64,000 nt of DNA, from positions 372,001 through 436,000 of the forward strand of contig NZ_WHPF01000001.1 in assembly GCF_013106755.1 (NCBI RefSeq), written 5' to 3'. The number at the start of each line of letters is the position of its first letter. The first letter of the stretch is position 1. Position numbers and translations under genes: made by a program. This document shows positions 34,979-43,353 of the stretch, piece after piece. This DNA comes from Limnovirga soli. GTDB lineage: Bacteria > Bacteroidota > Bacteroidia > Chitinophagales > Chitinophagaceae. The notes under the pieces are model-generated. The model was not told the origin of the DNA. It searched no databases and was given only the letters and a program-made list of their open reading frames with translations.

Positions 34979-36349
34979 TTACTTCCGTCCTGTTTTTCTT
35001 ATTGTTCCTTTGTCTTTGTATTCGTATAATGCTGAAAGTGCATTGTCTTTTGAGTCATAACCAAAATTAGTTGCACCATCGTTGATATACCATTGACTAT
35101 ATTTTTTTGAAAAAAATAAATATCCCGTTGTACCATCACTGAATGTTACATAATATTTTTCAGATTCACCCATTACAAAGGATGATTTAGTTTGCTCAAA
35201 TTCAATCTTTTTTACAGTTGGGATTTCCTTAATAGTTTTGTTGCTGTTATTTTCTTGTTTAGTTGATGAACTTGAAGTTGTCGGTTTACTATTCAAAAAA
35301 TCTGTCATTCCTGTTTCTGTTTGGGATGAACTTACTAACTCGCCATCATTATATATTGCTGTCCATTCATCTTTGGCAATACCCATTAATGTCCATCTTT
35401 CAATTTTAAATTGTCCATTTGGCAAGCCATTGGTAAAATTTCCTGTATATCTTAATCCATTTGGCTGCCTTAATGTACCAATCCCATTTTCAATCCCGTC
35501 CTTGAATTCTCCCTCATACCAAGTGCCATCGGATTTAGTCCACTTTCCATGTCCATCCGGATTTCTGCCTTTTACTCTCCCCGAATACACATAGTCATCA
35601 ATCTTGAAGTTTTGAACTTCTGAAAATTCTATTTTGTTAAATTCGGGGTTCTTGTTCAATCGAGATAACTCACTATTACTTGAAAAGCTACTAATTTCCA
35701 TTTTCATTGTAATAGCTATAGATGGTTTATTATCTCCATTAGTAGGAGAGTTCGCAATTTTTTCAATCACTTCATACCCACCAATCACCTCTCCAAATAC
35801 TGTAAATTTTTGGTCTAAGAGAGGAGTGCCTCCGACATTTTTATAGATATCTCTTTGCTCTTGGGTATATTTAATTGAATTTTGACTTTCAATTTTATCA
35901 ATTTCAGAATCGGTATAGATTTTTCCTTGTACAATATAGAATTGATAAGGGTCGCTTGCCTTCTCTGGATTAAAGTCTCTCGCTGCAACTAATGCTCCTC
36001 GTTTATGAAAATATTCCAATTTTAATTCCGCAGGAATTCTAACTGTATCATTACTTGACTCTCCTAATATTGTTTCGTTGGTTGCATTTTTGCTTTTAGG
36101 GTCTCCGCCTTGAATCATAAAGCCTTTTATTATACGATGAAATGTTAGACCATTATAAAATCCCTTGTTGACAAGATTTAAGAAATTATCTCGATGTAGT
36201 GGAGTACCATCGTATAGTTTTATAAGAACGATACCTTTATTAGTAGTTAGTTTAATTACATTTTCGTTCTTGACATTACTACTTTTATTTTGTGCTGATA
36301 AAATTCCTATATACAGGAATAATAGTATTGTTAAATTAAAAAGTTTCAT
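34979..36349 (-). CDS. cyclophilin-type peptidyl-prolyl isomerase fused to MORN repeats
   Basis: 456 residues with a signal peptide (LTILLFLYIGILSAQ). Residues about 28-215 are a cyclophilin domain (IKLTTNKGIVLIKLYDGTPLHRDNFLNLV, YNGLTFHRIIKGFMIQGGDP, TVFGEVIGGYEVIEKIANSPT). Residues about 245-320 are MORN repeats (YSGRVKGRNPDGHGKW, GTWYEGEFKDGIENGIG, GLRYTGNFTNGLPNGQFK). The C-terminus (about 385-445) is a small beta domain (YYVTFSDGTTGYLFFSKKYSQWYIN). The isomerase half would act on periplasmic or surface proteins. The cyclophilin-MORN combination in one exported protein is unusual. Single gene. Confidence 0.87.
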   Translation of the reverse strand: MKLFNLTILLFLYIGILSAQNKSSNVKNENVIKLTTNKGIVLIKLYDGTPLHRDNFLNLVNKGFYNGLTFHRIIKGFMIQGGDPKSKNATNETILGESSNDTVRIPAELKLEYFHKRGALVAARDFNPEKASDPYQFYIVQGKIYTDSEIDKIESQNSIKYTQEQRDIYKNVGGTPLLDQKFTVFGEVIGGYEVIEKIANSPTNGDNKPSIAITMKMEISSFSSNSELSRLNKNPEFNKIEFSEVQNFKIDDYVYSGRVKGRNPDGHGKWTKSDGTWYEGEFKDGIENGIGTLRQPNGLRYTGNFTNGLPNGQFKIERWTLMGIAKDEWTAIYNDGELVSSSQTETGMTDFLNSKPTTSSSSTKQENNSNKTIKEIPTVKKIEFEQTKSSFVMGESEKYYVTFSDGTTGYLFFSKKYSQWYINDGATNFGYDSKDNALSALYEYKDKGTIRKTGRK

Positions 36350-36854
36350 ATTGAGTTTTTGTAATTATAAAATAATATGATTAGAGGGAATAATATTGAA
36401 ATTTGCATGAAAATATTTTTATTAGGGTTTTACTCATGTAATGTATATTAAGCAGTAAGGGGAAATTACAGCTAACTCAAGGATTGATGCCATTAGACAT
36501 TATACTGTATAATGGAAAGTTATTGATAATCAACAATCTGGCTTTATACATTTTCTATTGTTTTATAGCAGCAATACAATTTATAATAAAATATCATACG
36601 CTCAATTTTCTTTGTTTTGTTTACTGCACCCAAATAAAATTATTCTAGATAACCCCCACCCAAAAAAGCCCAATAGCATATCCAACCGTACAAGTGTGCG
36701 ACGCAACGGATGCGGGATAGCAGCTACCCTGCCTGGCCCAAAAAAATACCACTTTGGTTGGCAGCCCCTTATTTCTCTAAAAACGAATGCTTTTTGGATA
36801 AAGTGGGAAAACGTTGCGTTTTTAACAAGAGAATTAGGGTTAATAACGCAAATT
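36350..36854. repeat. gene-free gap: full compound repeat
   Basis: AACTCAAGGATTGATGCC (36476), ATTATACTGTATAAT, hairpin TATACATTTTCTATTG/CAATACAATTTATA, TTTTCTTTGTTTTGTTTACTG, CACCCAAATAAAATTA, core GTACAAGTGTGCGACGCAACGG (36688-36709), GATGCGGGATAGCAGCTACCC, GCCTGGCCCAAAAAAATACC. It ends where the tandem palindromic array begins. No gene. Confidence 0.72.
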
Positions 36855-37041
36855 TTTAGGTTACCCAACCCAAAACTTTAGGTTACCCAACCTAAAATGT
36901 TGGGTATTTGACCCAAATTTTTGGGTTAAACACCTAATCTGTTGGGTTATACACCGAAGCTGTTGGGTTAAGGACGGGAGATTTTAGGTTACCAAACCTA
37001 AACGTTTAGGTTATATAACCTAAAATGTTAGGTTTTTGGTG
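36855..37041. repeat. tandem array of 21-22 bp palindromic units
   Basis: About nine head-to-tail units of 21-22 bp, each starting T(T)RGGTT and most ending AACCYAA: TTAGGTTACCCAACCTAAA, TTGGGTATTTGACCCAAA, TTGGGTTAAACACCTAAT, TTGGGTTATACACCGAAG, TTGGGTTAAGGACGGGAG, TTAGGTTACCAAACCTAAA, TTAGGTTATATAACCTAAA. There are no unique spacers, so it is not a CRISPR array. It lies 100 bp 3' of the methyltransferase gene. No such array elsewhere in the window. Confidence 0.8.
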
Positions 37042-37141
37042 GTTGATTTTGCTATATTTTCCCACCCGGGATTTACTGGGTGGTTGGAGAATGAGCCGGG
37101 GTTGTATGGGTTGTATTATACCCTGCGTATAGTTGTGCCAG

Positions 37142-37762
37142 TTAATTTTGTTGCCGCTTAAAACTACAGAACAGAAAATTTTGTGTGGTAGCGAACGGGG
37201 TTATATGGTCTTCCGTTATGCAACGTATTTTTTGAAACCCGTTTTGAAGTGCTGTGGTTAAATTTTCTTCGCTGTATTGTGTAATGGGTAAACCGCTACA
37301 TTTTTCCGGACCATTGTTTGAAAATGTACCAATAGTTAAAAAACCTGAAACAGCGTTTCTTGCCCGCTCCAGGTATTTTGCAACCTGTTCGGCGGTGGTT
37401 AAAAAATGGAAAGTTGCCCTGTCGTGCCAGATATCAAAGGTGGTGGTTGGTTTAAATTCGGTGATATCACTTACAATCCAATTTATTTTATCTGCCTGGC
37501 TACCCAAACGCTTTTTTGCTTTTTCCAGTGCCTGAGAGGAAATATCGAGTACGGTAATGTTTTCAAAGCCTTCGTTTAGTAAATAATCTACCAGATTACT
37601 ATCGCCGCCGCCAATGTCGATAATTTTTGCGGTTTTTGTTATACCAAATGAATGGATAAAATCCAATGAGGTTTTGGGCATTTCCTGTGTCCAACTTACC
37701 TGATCCGGGTTTTTAGTTTTGTAAACTGTATCCCAATGATGTTGCAATGTATTATCCATCAT
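37142..37762 (-). CDS. class I SAM-dependent methyltransferase
   Basis: About 207 residues from the MM pair at 37762/37759; an ATG at 37852 would add an implausible 30-residue leader. Motif I is AKIIDIGGGDSNLVDYLL, followed by ITVLDISSQALEKAKKRLG (acidic residue of motif II) and VSDITEFKP with DIWHDRATFHFLT (motif IV region). This is the small Methyltransf_11/25 type with HWDTVYKTKNPDQVSWTQ at the N-terminus, a form often seen in stand-alone methyltransferases whose substrate (sometimes a thiol or metal such as tellurite) is unknown. Single gene. Confidence 0.85.
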   Translation of the reverse strand: MMDNTLQHHWDTVYKTKNPDQVSWTQEMPKTSLDFIHSFGITKTAKIIDIGGGDSNLVDYLLNEGFENITVLDISSQALEKAKKRLGSQADKINWIVSDITEFKPTTTFDIWHDRATFHFLTTAEQVAKYLERARNAVSGFLTIGTFSNNGPEKCSGLPITQYSEENLTTALQNGFQKIRCITEDHITPFATTQNFLFCSFKRQQN

Positions 37763-37890
37763 ATAAAAGTGCTGAAAAATTAATATTCTTATTGTAACAA
37801 ATGTTACAAAAGAACATTTGCTGCCACCAACCGAATTGCTGGTGCAATACAATGGTTATAGTAGTTTACTTTGCAGCAGAGGAAGCCCTG

Positions 37891-38613
37891 CTATTGCAAA
37901 TACTTTTGTTGGCGGTAGTTTTTACGTTCTGCTGCAAATCTCCTCCTCTCTTTTTTTGTTACTACTTTACTAACATTTGTAATTCCATATCTATAACTCT
38001 CAAATGGAATCGACTTCCTAAATTCTTTCCATATAGCATTTGCATTACATGATTGAAATAAAGTGTCAACAAATGATTGAACCAATTTTGCCACCTGTAA
38101 AGTTGAATCCTGGGCCTTTGGTGTCCAATATGTTTTAAAGTCATAGCTAGTTTTGGATGCAAACTCAGTTTTGTAAGTAATGCCGTCAAATCCCTGTCTC
38201 CAACCCTTAATTGAATCCTCGGTAGGTAAATATACCATTTGAGATTCCTCTATTAAATTGTGCATTAGCTTAACCGTGTCAACCTGTAATATTCTTTTGG
38301 ATATTTGAATACGGCCTGTAGGTTTTTCATTAGCAGGAGTAAGTTCCCTCACCCAGGTAGTTAATTGTCCAGAAAAGGAGCTGTCAATATTTTTCCAAAT
38401 TTCAAGTACCTGAGTTGTATTCCAAAGCCTAAAATAGTAAGTAGATGATGATGTGTCAATTCGAATAAGTGACAAGTCTTTAACCAGGTTTTGTGTAATA
38501 TGATACCAAATAGTAGTGTCGCCATCTGAATAGGTTACATTGCTAAACCTCTTTGTTTGTGCGAACAAAGTGCTGTAGTAAAAACAAACAATTATAGTTA
38601 GTAGGGTCTTCAT
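37891..38613 (-). CDS. secreted protein of unknown function
   Basis: 240 residues with a signal peptide (MKTLLTIIVCFYYSTLFAQ). The mature region (FSNVTYSDGDTTIWYHITQ, TSSSTYYFRLWNTTQVLEIWK, LVQSFVDTLFQSCNANAIW) has no motif I recognise; it ends in a very basic tail (VVTKKERRRFAAERKNYRQ). It is 128 bp upstream of the methyltransferase start on the same strand. Confidence 0.68.
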   Translation of the reverse strand: MKTLLTIIVCFYYSTLFAQTKRFSNVTYSDGDTTIWYHITQNLVKDLSLIRIDTSSSTYYFRLWNTTQVLEIWKNIDSSFSGQLTTWVRELTPANEKPTGRIQISKRILQVDTVKLMHNLIEESQMVYLPTEDSIKGWRQGFDGITYKTEFASKTSYDFKTYWTPKAQDSTLQVAKLVQSFVDTLFQSCNANAIWKEFRKSIPFESYRYGITNVSKVVTKKERRRFAAERKNYRQQKYLQ

Positions 38614-39024
38614 AAAATTACTGCCAACTCATTTATTGAAATTATCAGGCGTTAAACTGTATAATAGAAAGCTATTGAAAATAAAGAAACCAGCAATATA
38701 CATTTTGCATAGTTTATCAGTAGATACAATGTATAAAAAAATAGCATGCGGTCAGTTTTATTTGCCTTGTTTACTGCACCCCCAAAACATATATTCTACT
38801 TGTGAATACCGATAAAAAAGAACTTGTTGGCGGGGACGCCAACAAAAGCAAAAGGGTATTTTTTGTGTTTCTTTTTTGTTCTTAACAAATGCGGCTTAAA
38901 ATTGCCATCATCGAGTAGGTATATCCTATGGTGATAGGATTAGTATTCCGTTAACCCGGAACTACCGATGATTGTACTTCCATCCAGCCCCACTATTGGC
39001 GTTCCCTTATTGTGTGTTGTGTAT
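38614..39024. repeat. gene-free gap: truncated compound repeat and hairpin
   Basis: CCAACTCATTTATTGAAATTATC (38627), ACTGTATAAT, hairpin TATACATTTTGCATAG...ATACAATGTATA, ATTTGCCTTGTTTACTGCACCC (about 38762), with no core. Then a hairpin TTGTTGGCG/CGCCAACAA (38833-38853), ATCATCGAGTAG and CTACCGATGATT as arms, and AGCCCCACTATTGGCG (38986-39001), the cassette-like boundary next to the gene ending at 39025. Confidence 0.6.
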
Positions 39025-39438
39025 TCATCTTGAAGCTGAATATTTGTATCTAATTTTCCCTTCAATTACCGATTGGTCAAGTATAAGTGAATTTGTTGAC
39101 AACTCACTAACAAACATTTTTTCTGTGATTGTATTGCAGTTAGAATTTACTTCTAAATTATTTGAAGTTTGAAAGCTATATGTACCAATACATTCCTGAT
39201 TGTTACCGTTAAGATTTTCTTTCTTATTATATTCTCCATTCTGAGTAAATGTGATGGTATGAGCATTATCAATTGAAACAGGGCTCCACGTAAAATCTCC
39301 ACCGTTAGCATATCCATTAAAAACTTCTATCAGTTGCCATTTTCCTACTATGCCAACATTTTCAATAATATCTGCTTTTTTACAAGATGCAATAGTTGTT
39401 ATGGCCAGCATTGCGAAAATAAATAACCAAGGTTTCAT
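39025..39438 (-). CDS. lipocalin-like lipoprotein
   Basis: 137 residues from MKPWLFIFAMLAITTIASCKK; the longer reading from 39495 places 19 odd residues before the lipoprotein signal. The mature part follows the Bacteroidota lipocalin-like pattern: VGKWQLIEVFNGYANGG, ITFTQNGEYNKKEN, GTYSFQTSNNLEV, then LILDQSVIEGKIRYKYS. A one-domain beta-barrel with unknown ligand. Single gene. Confidence 0.78.
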   Translation of the reverse strand: MKPWLFIFAMLAITTIASCKKADIIENVGIVGKWQLIEVFNGYANGGDFTWSPVSIDNAHTITFTQNGEYNKKENLNGNNQECIGTYSFQTSNNLEVNSNCNTITEKMFVSELSTNSLILDQSVIEGKIRYKYSASR

Positions 39439-39501
39439 AAGCGTAATTTTATGTTGTATGAATATTTGACAACAATAAATCCATATCCGTTGCATTTTCC
39501 T

Positions 39502-39696
39502 TTAGGGTTGTATTAAAAAAGCCTCGCCATTGTTGGTCGCCTGACCAACAAAGAAATACCTGATGTTGGTGTCCACTGTACTCGACTTTGTTGATTGCCT
39601 GCCCAACAAAGAATTTCCTAATGCTGTTCTTGTAAGGGTTGAGCTTCCGGTGGCGCCCCAGCCAACAGCAAACGACATTAAACTTCTATAATTCAT
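39502..39696 (-). CDS. short repeat peptide of a dispersed family, copy 1
   Basis: 64 codons. It starts MNYRSLMSFAVGWGATG and contains VDTNIRYFFVGQATNNGE. The gene at 40624-40833 starts MDYSSLISFAVGGNAYG and has DTNSRKVFVGQATNKGEEQ, so the two are paralogues with the same start and the same DTN...(F/S)VGQA(T/A)N repeat. The flanks just before the start (AATGAATAAATG-like) also match. The DNA holds a hairpin TTGTTGGTC/GACCAACAA (39531-39551). It could be a real peptide or a repetitive non-coding element that happens to stay open. No known family. Confidence 0.4.
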   Translation of the reverse strand: MNYRSLMSFAVGWGATGSSTLTRTALGNSLLGRQSTKSSTVDTNIRYFFVGQATNNGEAFLIQP

Positions 39697-39724
39697 TTAT
39701 TCATTTCCTGCCAGTAATACCCAT

Positions 39725-39738
39725 GTTGGCTGAAATTG
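39725..39738. repeat. inverted repeat, left of the CPBP gene
   Basis: GTTGGCTGAAATTG, an exact inverted match to CAATTTCAGCCAAC at 40530-40543. The pair brackets the single gene at 39781-40440. Confidence 0.6.
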
Positions 39739-39780
39739 CTTTTAATGGAAGTTAAATAAAAATTATTTGCGATTATCTAT

Positions 39781-40440
39781 TTAAATATATCCCAGGTAAA
39801 GAAATGTTAATGCAATTGTATCAAATATGGCATGGCAAATTATCCCATACCACAAATTTTTCTTATTCATGAGTATTACAATATGATAACCGATGCCAGC
39901 TAAAAATGCATTTATAACACCATCATATCCGAGTTGAAAATGATAAAGTGCAAAAATTAAATTTGTAATTAGAAAACCAACAGTAAGTGAAATTCTCCGT
40001 GGCAGTAATTTTTCTATATAAGTAAATATGAAACCATGAAAAACTATTTCTACATATATACCACCAACCAGCCAACCCATAATAAGAAGAAATATGTATA
40101 ATCCTGTATTAGCTTTTAAATTGTCGTATAATTCTACATTGGTATCAGGAAGTTCTACTATATAATTTAAAAGAGGGAAAAAGATAAAATATAGGAAGGA
40201 GAAAATTAATACTCCGGCTATAGTACCAATTAAAAAACTTTTCAGATTGAATGTCTTAAAGCTAAATCCTAAAGAAGAGAAGTTCTTTTTATCAAATTTA
40301 AGGTACAGCCAAATAAATAAAAGAATCGGAATTACATAACCAAAAGGAAGTGGAATTATTTCAAGATGGGGTAGTATAGTTACTACGCAAATTGCCAGTG
40401 CTGTTAGGATAATATTTTTTAAATTTGTGGCCATACACAC
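39781..40440 (-). CDS. CPBP (CAAX/Abi) family membrane protein with degenerate motif 1
   Basis: 219 residues with about seven membrane segments. Of the three CPBP motifs, motif 2 FALYHFQLG (FxxxH) and motif 3 HAIFDTIAL (HxxxD) are present. Motif 1, normally EExxxR, reads VEIVFHGF, with V for the first E and H for the R. Active members are intramembrane glutamic-type proteases such as Rce1 and bacteriocin-immunity proteins, and the EE pair is thought essential, so this one may be inactive or act differently. Flanked by a 14-bp exact inverted repeat. ATG codons at 40440 and 40434 are both possible. Confidence 0.8.
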   Translation of the reverse strand: MCMATNLKNIILTALAICVVTILPHLEIIPLPFGYVIPILLFIWLYLKFDKKNFSSLGFSFKTFNLKSFLIGTIAGVLIFSFLYFIFFPLLNYIVELPDTNVELYDNLKANTGLYIFLLIMGWLVGGIYVEIVFHGFIFTYIEKLLPRRISLTVGFLITNLIFALYHFQLGYDGVINAFLAGIGYHIVILMNKKNLWYGIICHAIFDTIALTFLYLGYI

Positions 40441-40529
40441 TTTTAAGAGGAAATATAATAAGTTTAAGTTGAACTGATAGCTTGCTTTATTTTTATGGGT
40501 TTATTATTTATTTAAGCGTGCTCAGCTAA

Positions 40530-40543
40530 CAATTTCAGCCAAC
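40530..40543. repeat. inverted repeat, right of the CPBP gene
   Basis: CAATTTCAGCCAAC, partner of 39725-39738. It is preceded by CTCAGCTAA and followed at about 40546 by AGGCTTACTGCAAGGCTGG, which resembles the spacer arm at 33709. Confidence 0.6.
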
Positions 40544-40623
40544 GAAAAAAGGCTTACTGCAAGGCTGGAATTTTATAAGCATTTCCCTGCGAATAAAGCC
40601 AGGTTTTGATGTTTATGATGAAG

Positions 40624-40833
40624 TTAAGAACAAAAGCCCAAAGTTGAATTGCACACCACTACGCATTTGTTGGCCGCCTGACCAACGGAATATTCCCAGC
40701 TGTTGGTGTCTGCGTTTTGCTCTTCGCCTTTGTTGGTCGCCTGTCCAACAAAGACTTTCCTGCTGTTGGTGTCCGCTGTGCTTCCGTAGGCGTTCCCGCC
40801 AACGGCAAACGAAATTAAACTACTATAATCCAT
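40624..40833 (-). CDS. short repeat peptide of a dispersed family, copy 2
   Basis: 69 codons: MDYSSLISFAVGGNAYGS, ADTNSRKVFVGQATNKG, ADTNSWEYSVGQAANK, CVVVCNSTLGFCS. Two tandem 20-residue units of the (A)DTNS....VGQA.NKGEEQN type. Paralogous to 39502-39696. The DNA carries a palindrome CTTTGTTGG/CCAACAAAG (40728-40752) inside the repeat. Coding status is uncertain. Confidence 0.4.
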   Translation of the reverse strand: MDYSSLISFAVGGNAYGSTADTNSRKVFVGQATNKGEEQNADTNSWEYSVGQAANKCVVVCNSTLGFCS

Positions 40834-41012
40834 TTATTCACTTTGGTAACAGTTACCTTTAACAATATTGAAAAATTGACGTTGATGTATTGTTACATCG
40901 TTTTTTTGGAATGACATTTATGCTGGTTGCAAAATAATTTAACACAAAATAAATTTTACTGATCGTTGTATTTTTTGCGGCTCTATTTATTTCATCTTAC
41001 ATCTATTTTACC

Positions 41013-41537
41013 ATGGCAAATACAGAAACACAGCCGTACCAGGTTGTTAAAAGGGAAGAAGATTTTGAAATACGCCTGTATCCTCCGGCTACCATGGCAA
41101 CCATTTCAATGGCCGCAAAAACATATAAGGAATTATCCTCTCCGGGATTTAGAAAATTAGCTTCATTTATTTTTGGAGGGAATAATGCCAATAAAAATAT
41201 TGCCATGACAACGCCTGTACATATGAACATCAATGAAGCGCAATCCTCCATGAGTTTTGTAATGCCATCGAACTATAATAAAGATAATTTACCCAAACCA
41301 AATGATGCAACTATAGCCATTGAAACCACTGCTGAAGAATATGTTGCGGCCATCAGGTTTGGTGGTTATGCCAATGATGAGTTGATTAAAACATATGCCG
41401 CCAAATTAGCAACTGCTTTAACGGCAAAAGGAATTGAGCATTACGGAAACTTTCGCTTTTTGGGTTACAATGCACCCTATCAGTTTTGGGGAAGAAGAAA
41501 TGAAATTATTGTGGGTGTTTATTGGAACCAGCAATAA
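41013..41537 (+). CDS. SOUL family haem-binding protein
   Basis: 174 residues with no signal peptide. SOUL/HBP features: ETQPYQVVKREEDFEIRLYPPATMATISM, FRKLASFIFGGNNANKNIAMTTPVHM, SFVMPSNYNKDNLPKPND, VAAIRFGGYANDE and FLGYNAPYQFWGRRNEIIVGV. The iAMTTPV and YNaPwt..rRNEv motifs are hallmarks. SOUL proteins bind haem or tetrapyrroles; the physiological role in bacteria is unclear. The only plus-strand gene in the 19.4-52 kb region. The start is the ATG in ACCATGGC. Confidence 0.93.
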   Translation: MANTETQPYQVVKREEDFEIRLYPPATMATISMAAKTYKELSSPGFRKLASFIFGGNNANKNIAMTTPVHMNINEAQSSMSFVMPSNYNKDNLPKPNDATIAIETTAEEYVAAIRFGGYANDELIKTYAAKLATALTAKGIEHYGNFRFLGYNAPYQFWGRRNEIIVGVYWNQQ

Positions 41538-41921
41538 ATAATAATCCTAAAGGCCTTCATTTATATTTTGGTTGGTTTTGCAACATAATAGCATCTGGCT
41601 GCAGCTGGTGTTTGAACAGTTCAACCATCAGTGTCTCCGCTGAAGGTAAACCGTATTCAACTCCTATAATCAATTTTATTGCTCAGTACATGCTGCGTAT
41701 ATAATCCAACCGTACAAGAGTGCGACGCAACGGATGCCAGATAGCAGTTATGCTGCCCGGCTAATAAAATACTGCTGTAATTGGCCGCCCTTTATTGTCT
41801 ATTTCAATTAGGTTATAGTAAATCTACTTCCGGACAGGATATACAAATATTGCGTGGTATTCCATCCTTCCTGCTTTTTACAAACCACATGTTAGCGGTT
41901 TGTTGCTTTAACGGTTATGGC
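41538..41921. repeat. gene-free gap: right half of a compound repeat
   Basis: GCTGCGTATATAATCCAACC, core GTACAAGAGTGCGACGCAACGG (41712-41733), GATGCCAGATAGCAGTTATGCTGC, CTAATAAAATACTG, GGCCGCCC. Then ACATGTTAGCGG (41887-41898), a GTTAGC-type boundary 25 bp from the stop of the gene at 41922. The first 150 bp show nothing. Confidence 0.65.
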
Positions 41922-43352
41922 CTACTTCTTGTTAAATGCAGGCAAAATATACTTTGCATTGAGTTCGTTGCTTGAGGATTGCATATTGTAATGCCCTGCT
42001 GTAATTACCGTTACCAAATTTAGTTCTTTAAAAATGTATATTTTTTGACCGCCATTACCCTGCGCCAATTTCCCGTAATACCTCACTCCATTGGCATCTA
42101 AATATTTAGTCCACCATAAATAACCATAATCAAGCCCTGCCACTACGGAATGTTTATCTAATGATTGCTGTACCCATTGTTTTGGGATTACCTGTTTGCC
42201 ATTCCACAAGCCATTGTTAAGATATAACAAACCAAATTTTGCCATATCTCTTGATCGGATATTTAATTGACAAAATGTTTCTCCACTTGATGGATCTGGT
42301 TTAAAGTTCCATTCAAAATGTTTAATTCCAATGTCTTTAAAAAGTGTTTGTGCTGCAAATCCGGGCAAGGTCATTTTGGTTGCTTTCTCAATAATACGTC
42401 CCATAATGATTGGATTACTGGAACAATATTGACCAATGCCGCCTGGACTATCTACCATAGGCAAGTCAAGTGAATATTGAATCCAATCATTCTCGTATGC
42501 CATTTGCGATTCATTACCCACAGCCTTTGGATTGTACACATCACAATCTAATCCGCTTTTATTGGTCAACAAATTTTCAATTGTGATTTGCTTTTTTGCA
42601 TCTGTATTATGTTTAAAAGTATATTCAGGAAAAAAGGGAAGTACCTTTTCCTCCTTACTTTTGATATAACCCTTTTCAATGGCAATACCAGTGAGTGCCG
42701 AAATAAAACTTTTGGTGGCAGAACGAAGTTCGTGTAGCTTGTTTTTATTGTGTTCGTAAAAATATTCTTCAAACACTAGCTTGCCATCTTTGATTATTAA
42801 CACACTATGAACATTAGGATAAGTGCCATCAACAATTTTTTTTACCATTTCGCTGAGCAGCGCCTTGTCTAATCCCGTGTTAACTAAATTACCTGTTTTC
42901 AATCCGTCATTGTCATCCTCGGGTTGCTGGTATACATAGGTAAAATTTGCAGGAATATCAGGTCTTGCATACCACATTTGTTTTGGAAAACTTACTTTTT
43001 GTGGTAATGCATTAAAAGTGTCTTTGCCTGATTTAATGCCAACAATTTTATTTTCACTATTTCTTAAAAAAACCACACTATCTTTTACTGCATTTAAAAA
43101 TATGTCTTTGCCTATTGTTGTAAATGGGTATCTGCTCTCGTTAATAATGCAAAGCAAAATAGTGTCAATTGGTGAAGCTGCAATTTTCAGCGTTGTGTTA
43201 TTAATGTACTGATAAAGTCCTTCGTATTCTTTCAATTCTTTGTAGGAAAGGGAATATTTTTTTTCAATATTGGGAGATATCAGATTACCTTCTTGTGCAG
43301 TAGCATTTTTTATACAACAGATAATGAATATACCGGCGATTAAATGCTTCAT
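41922..43352 (-). CDS. secreted serine beta-lactamase-like hydrolase (class C type)
   Basis: 476 residues with a signal peptide (MKHLIAGIFIICCIKNATAQ). An N-terminal region of about 130 residues precedes the beta-lactamase fold, which shows NVHSVLIIKDGKLVFEEYFYE, the SxxK motif in LRSATKSFISALTGIAIEKG, the Y-x-S-N equivalent in GGIGQYCSSNPIIMGRII and DYGYLWWTKYLD with GNGGQKIYIF near the end. Such proteins include esterases, D-aminopeptidases and penicillin-binding-like hydrolases; a true lactamase is not implied. It starts 1 bp after the stop of the aspartyl-protease gene at 43354, so the two are co-transcribed. Confidence 0.87.
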   Translation of the reverse strand: MKHLIAGIFIICCIKNATAQEGNLISPNIEKKYSLSYKELKEYEGLYQYINNTTLKIAASPIDTILLCIINESRYPFTTIGKDIFLNAVKDSVVFLRNSENKIVGIKSGKDTFNALPQKVSFPKQMWYARPDIPANFTYVYQQPEDDNDGLKTGNLVNTGLDKALLSEMVKKIVDGTYPNVHSVLIIKDGKLVFEEYFYEHNKNKLHELRSATKSFISALTGIAIEKGYIKSKEEKVLPFFPEYTFKHNTDAKKQITIENLLTNKSGLDCDVYNPKAVGNESQMAYENDWIQYSLDLPMVDSPGGIGQYCSSNPIIMGRIIEKATKMTLPGFAAQTLFKDIGIKHFEWNFKPDPSSGETFCQLNIRSRDMAKFGLLYLNNGLWNGKQVIPKQWVQQSLDKHSVVAGLDYGYLWWTKYLDANGVRYYGKLAQGNGGQKIYIFKELNLVTVITAGHYNMQSSSNELNAKYILPAFNKK

Positions 43353-43353
43353 T

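Noticed and set aside
36855-37041. CRISPR array.
   Set aside because: Units are contiguous at 21-22 bp with no unique spacers and no cas genes.
41781-41975. Small plus-strand ORF in the gap before the class C hydrolase.
   Set aside because: It crosses the boundary palindrome and the 3' end of the hydrolase gene, with no start context or family resemblance.
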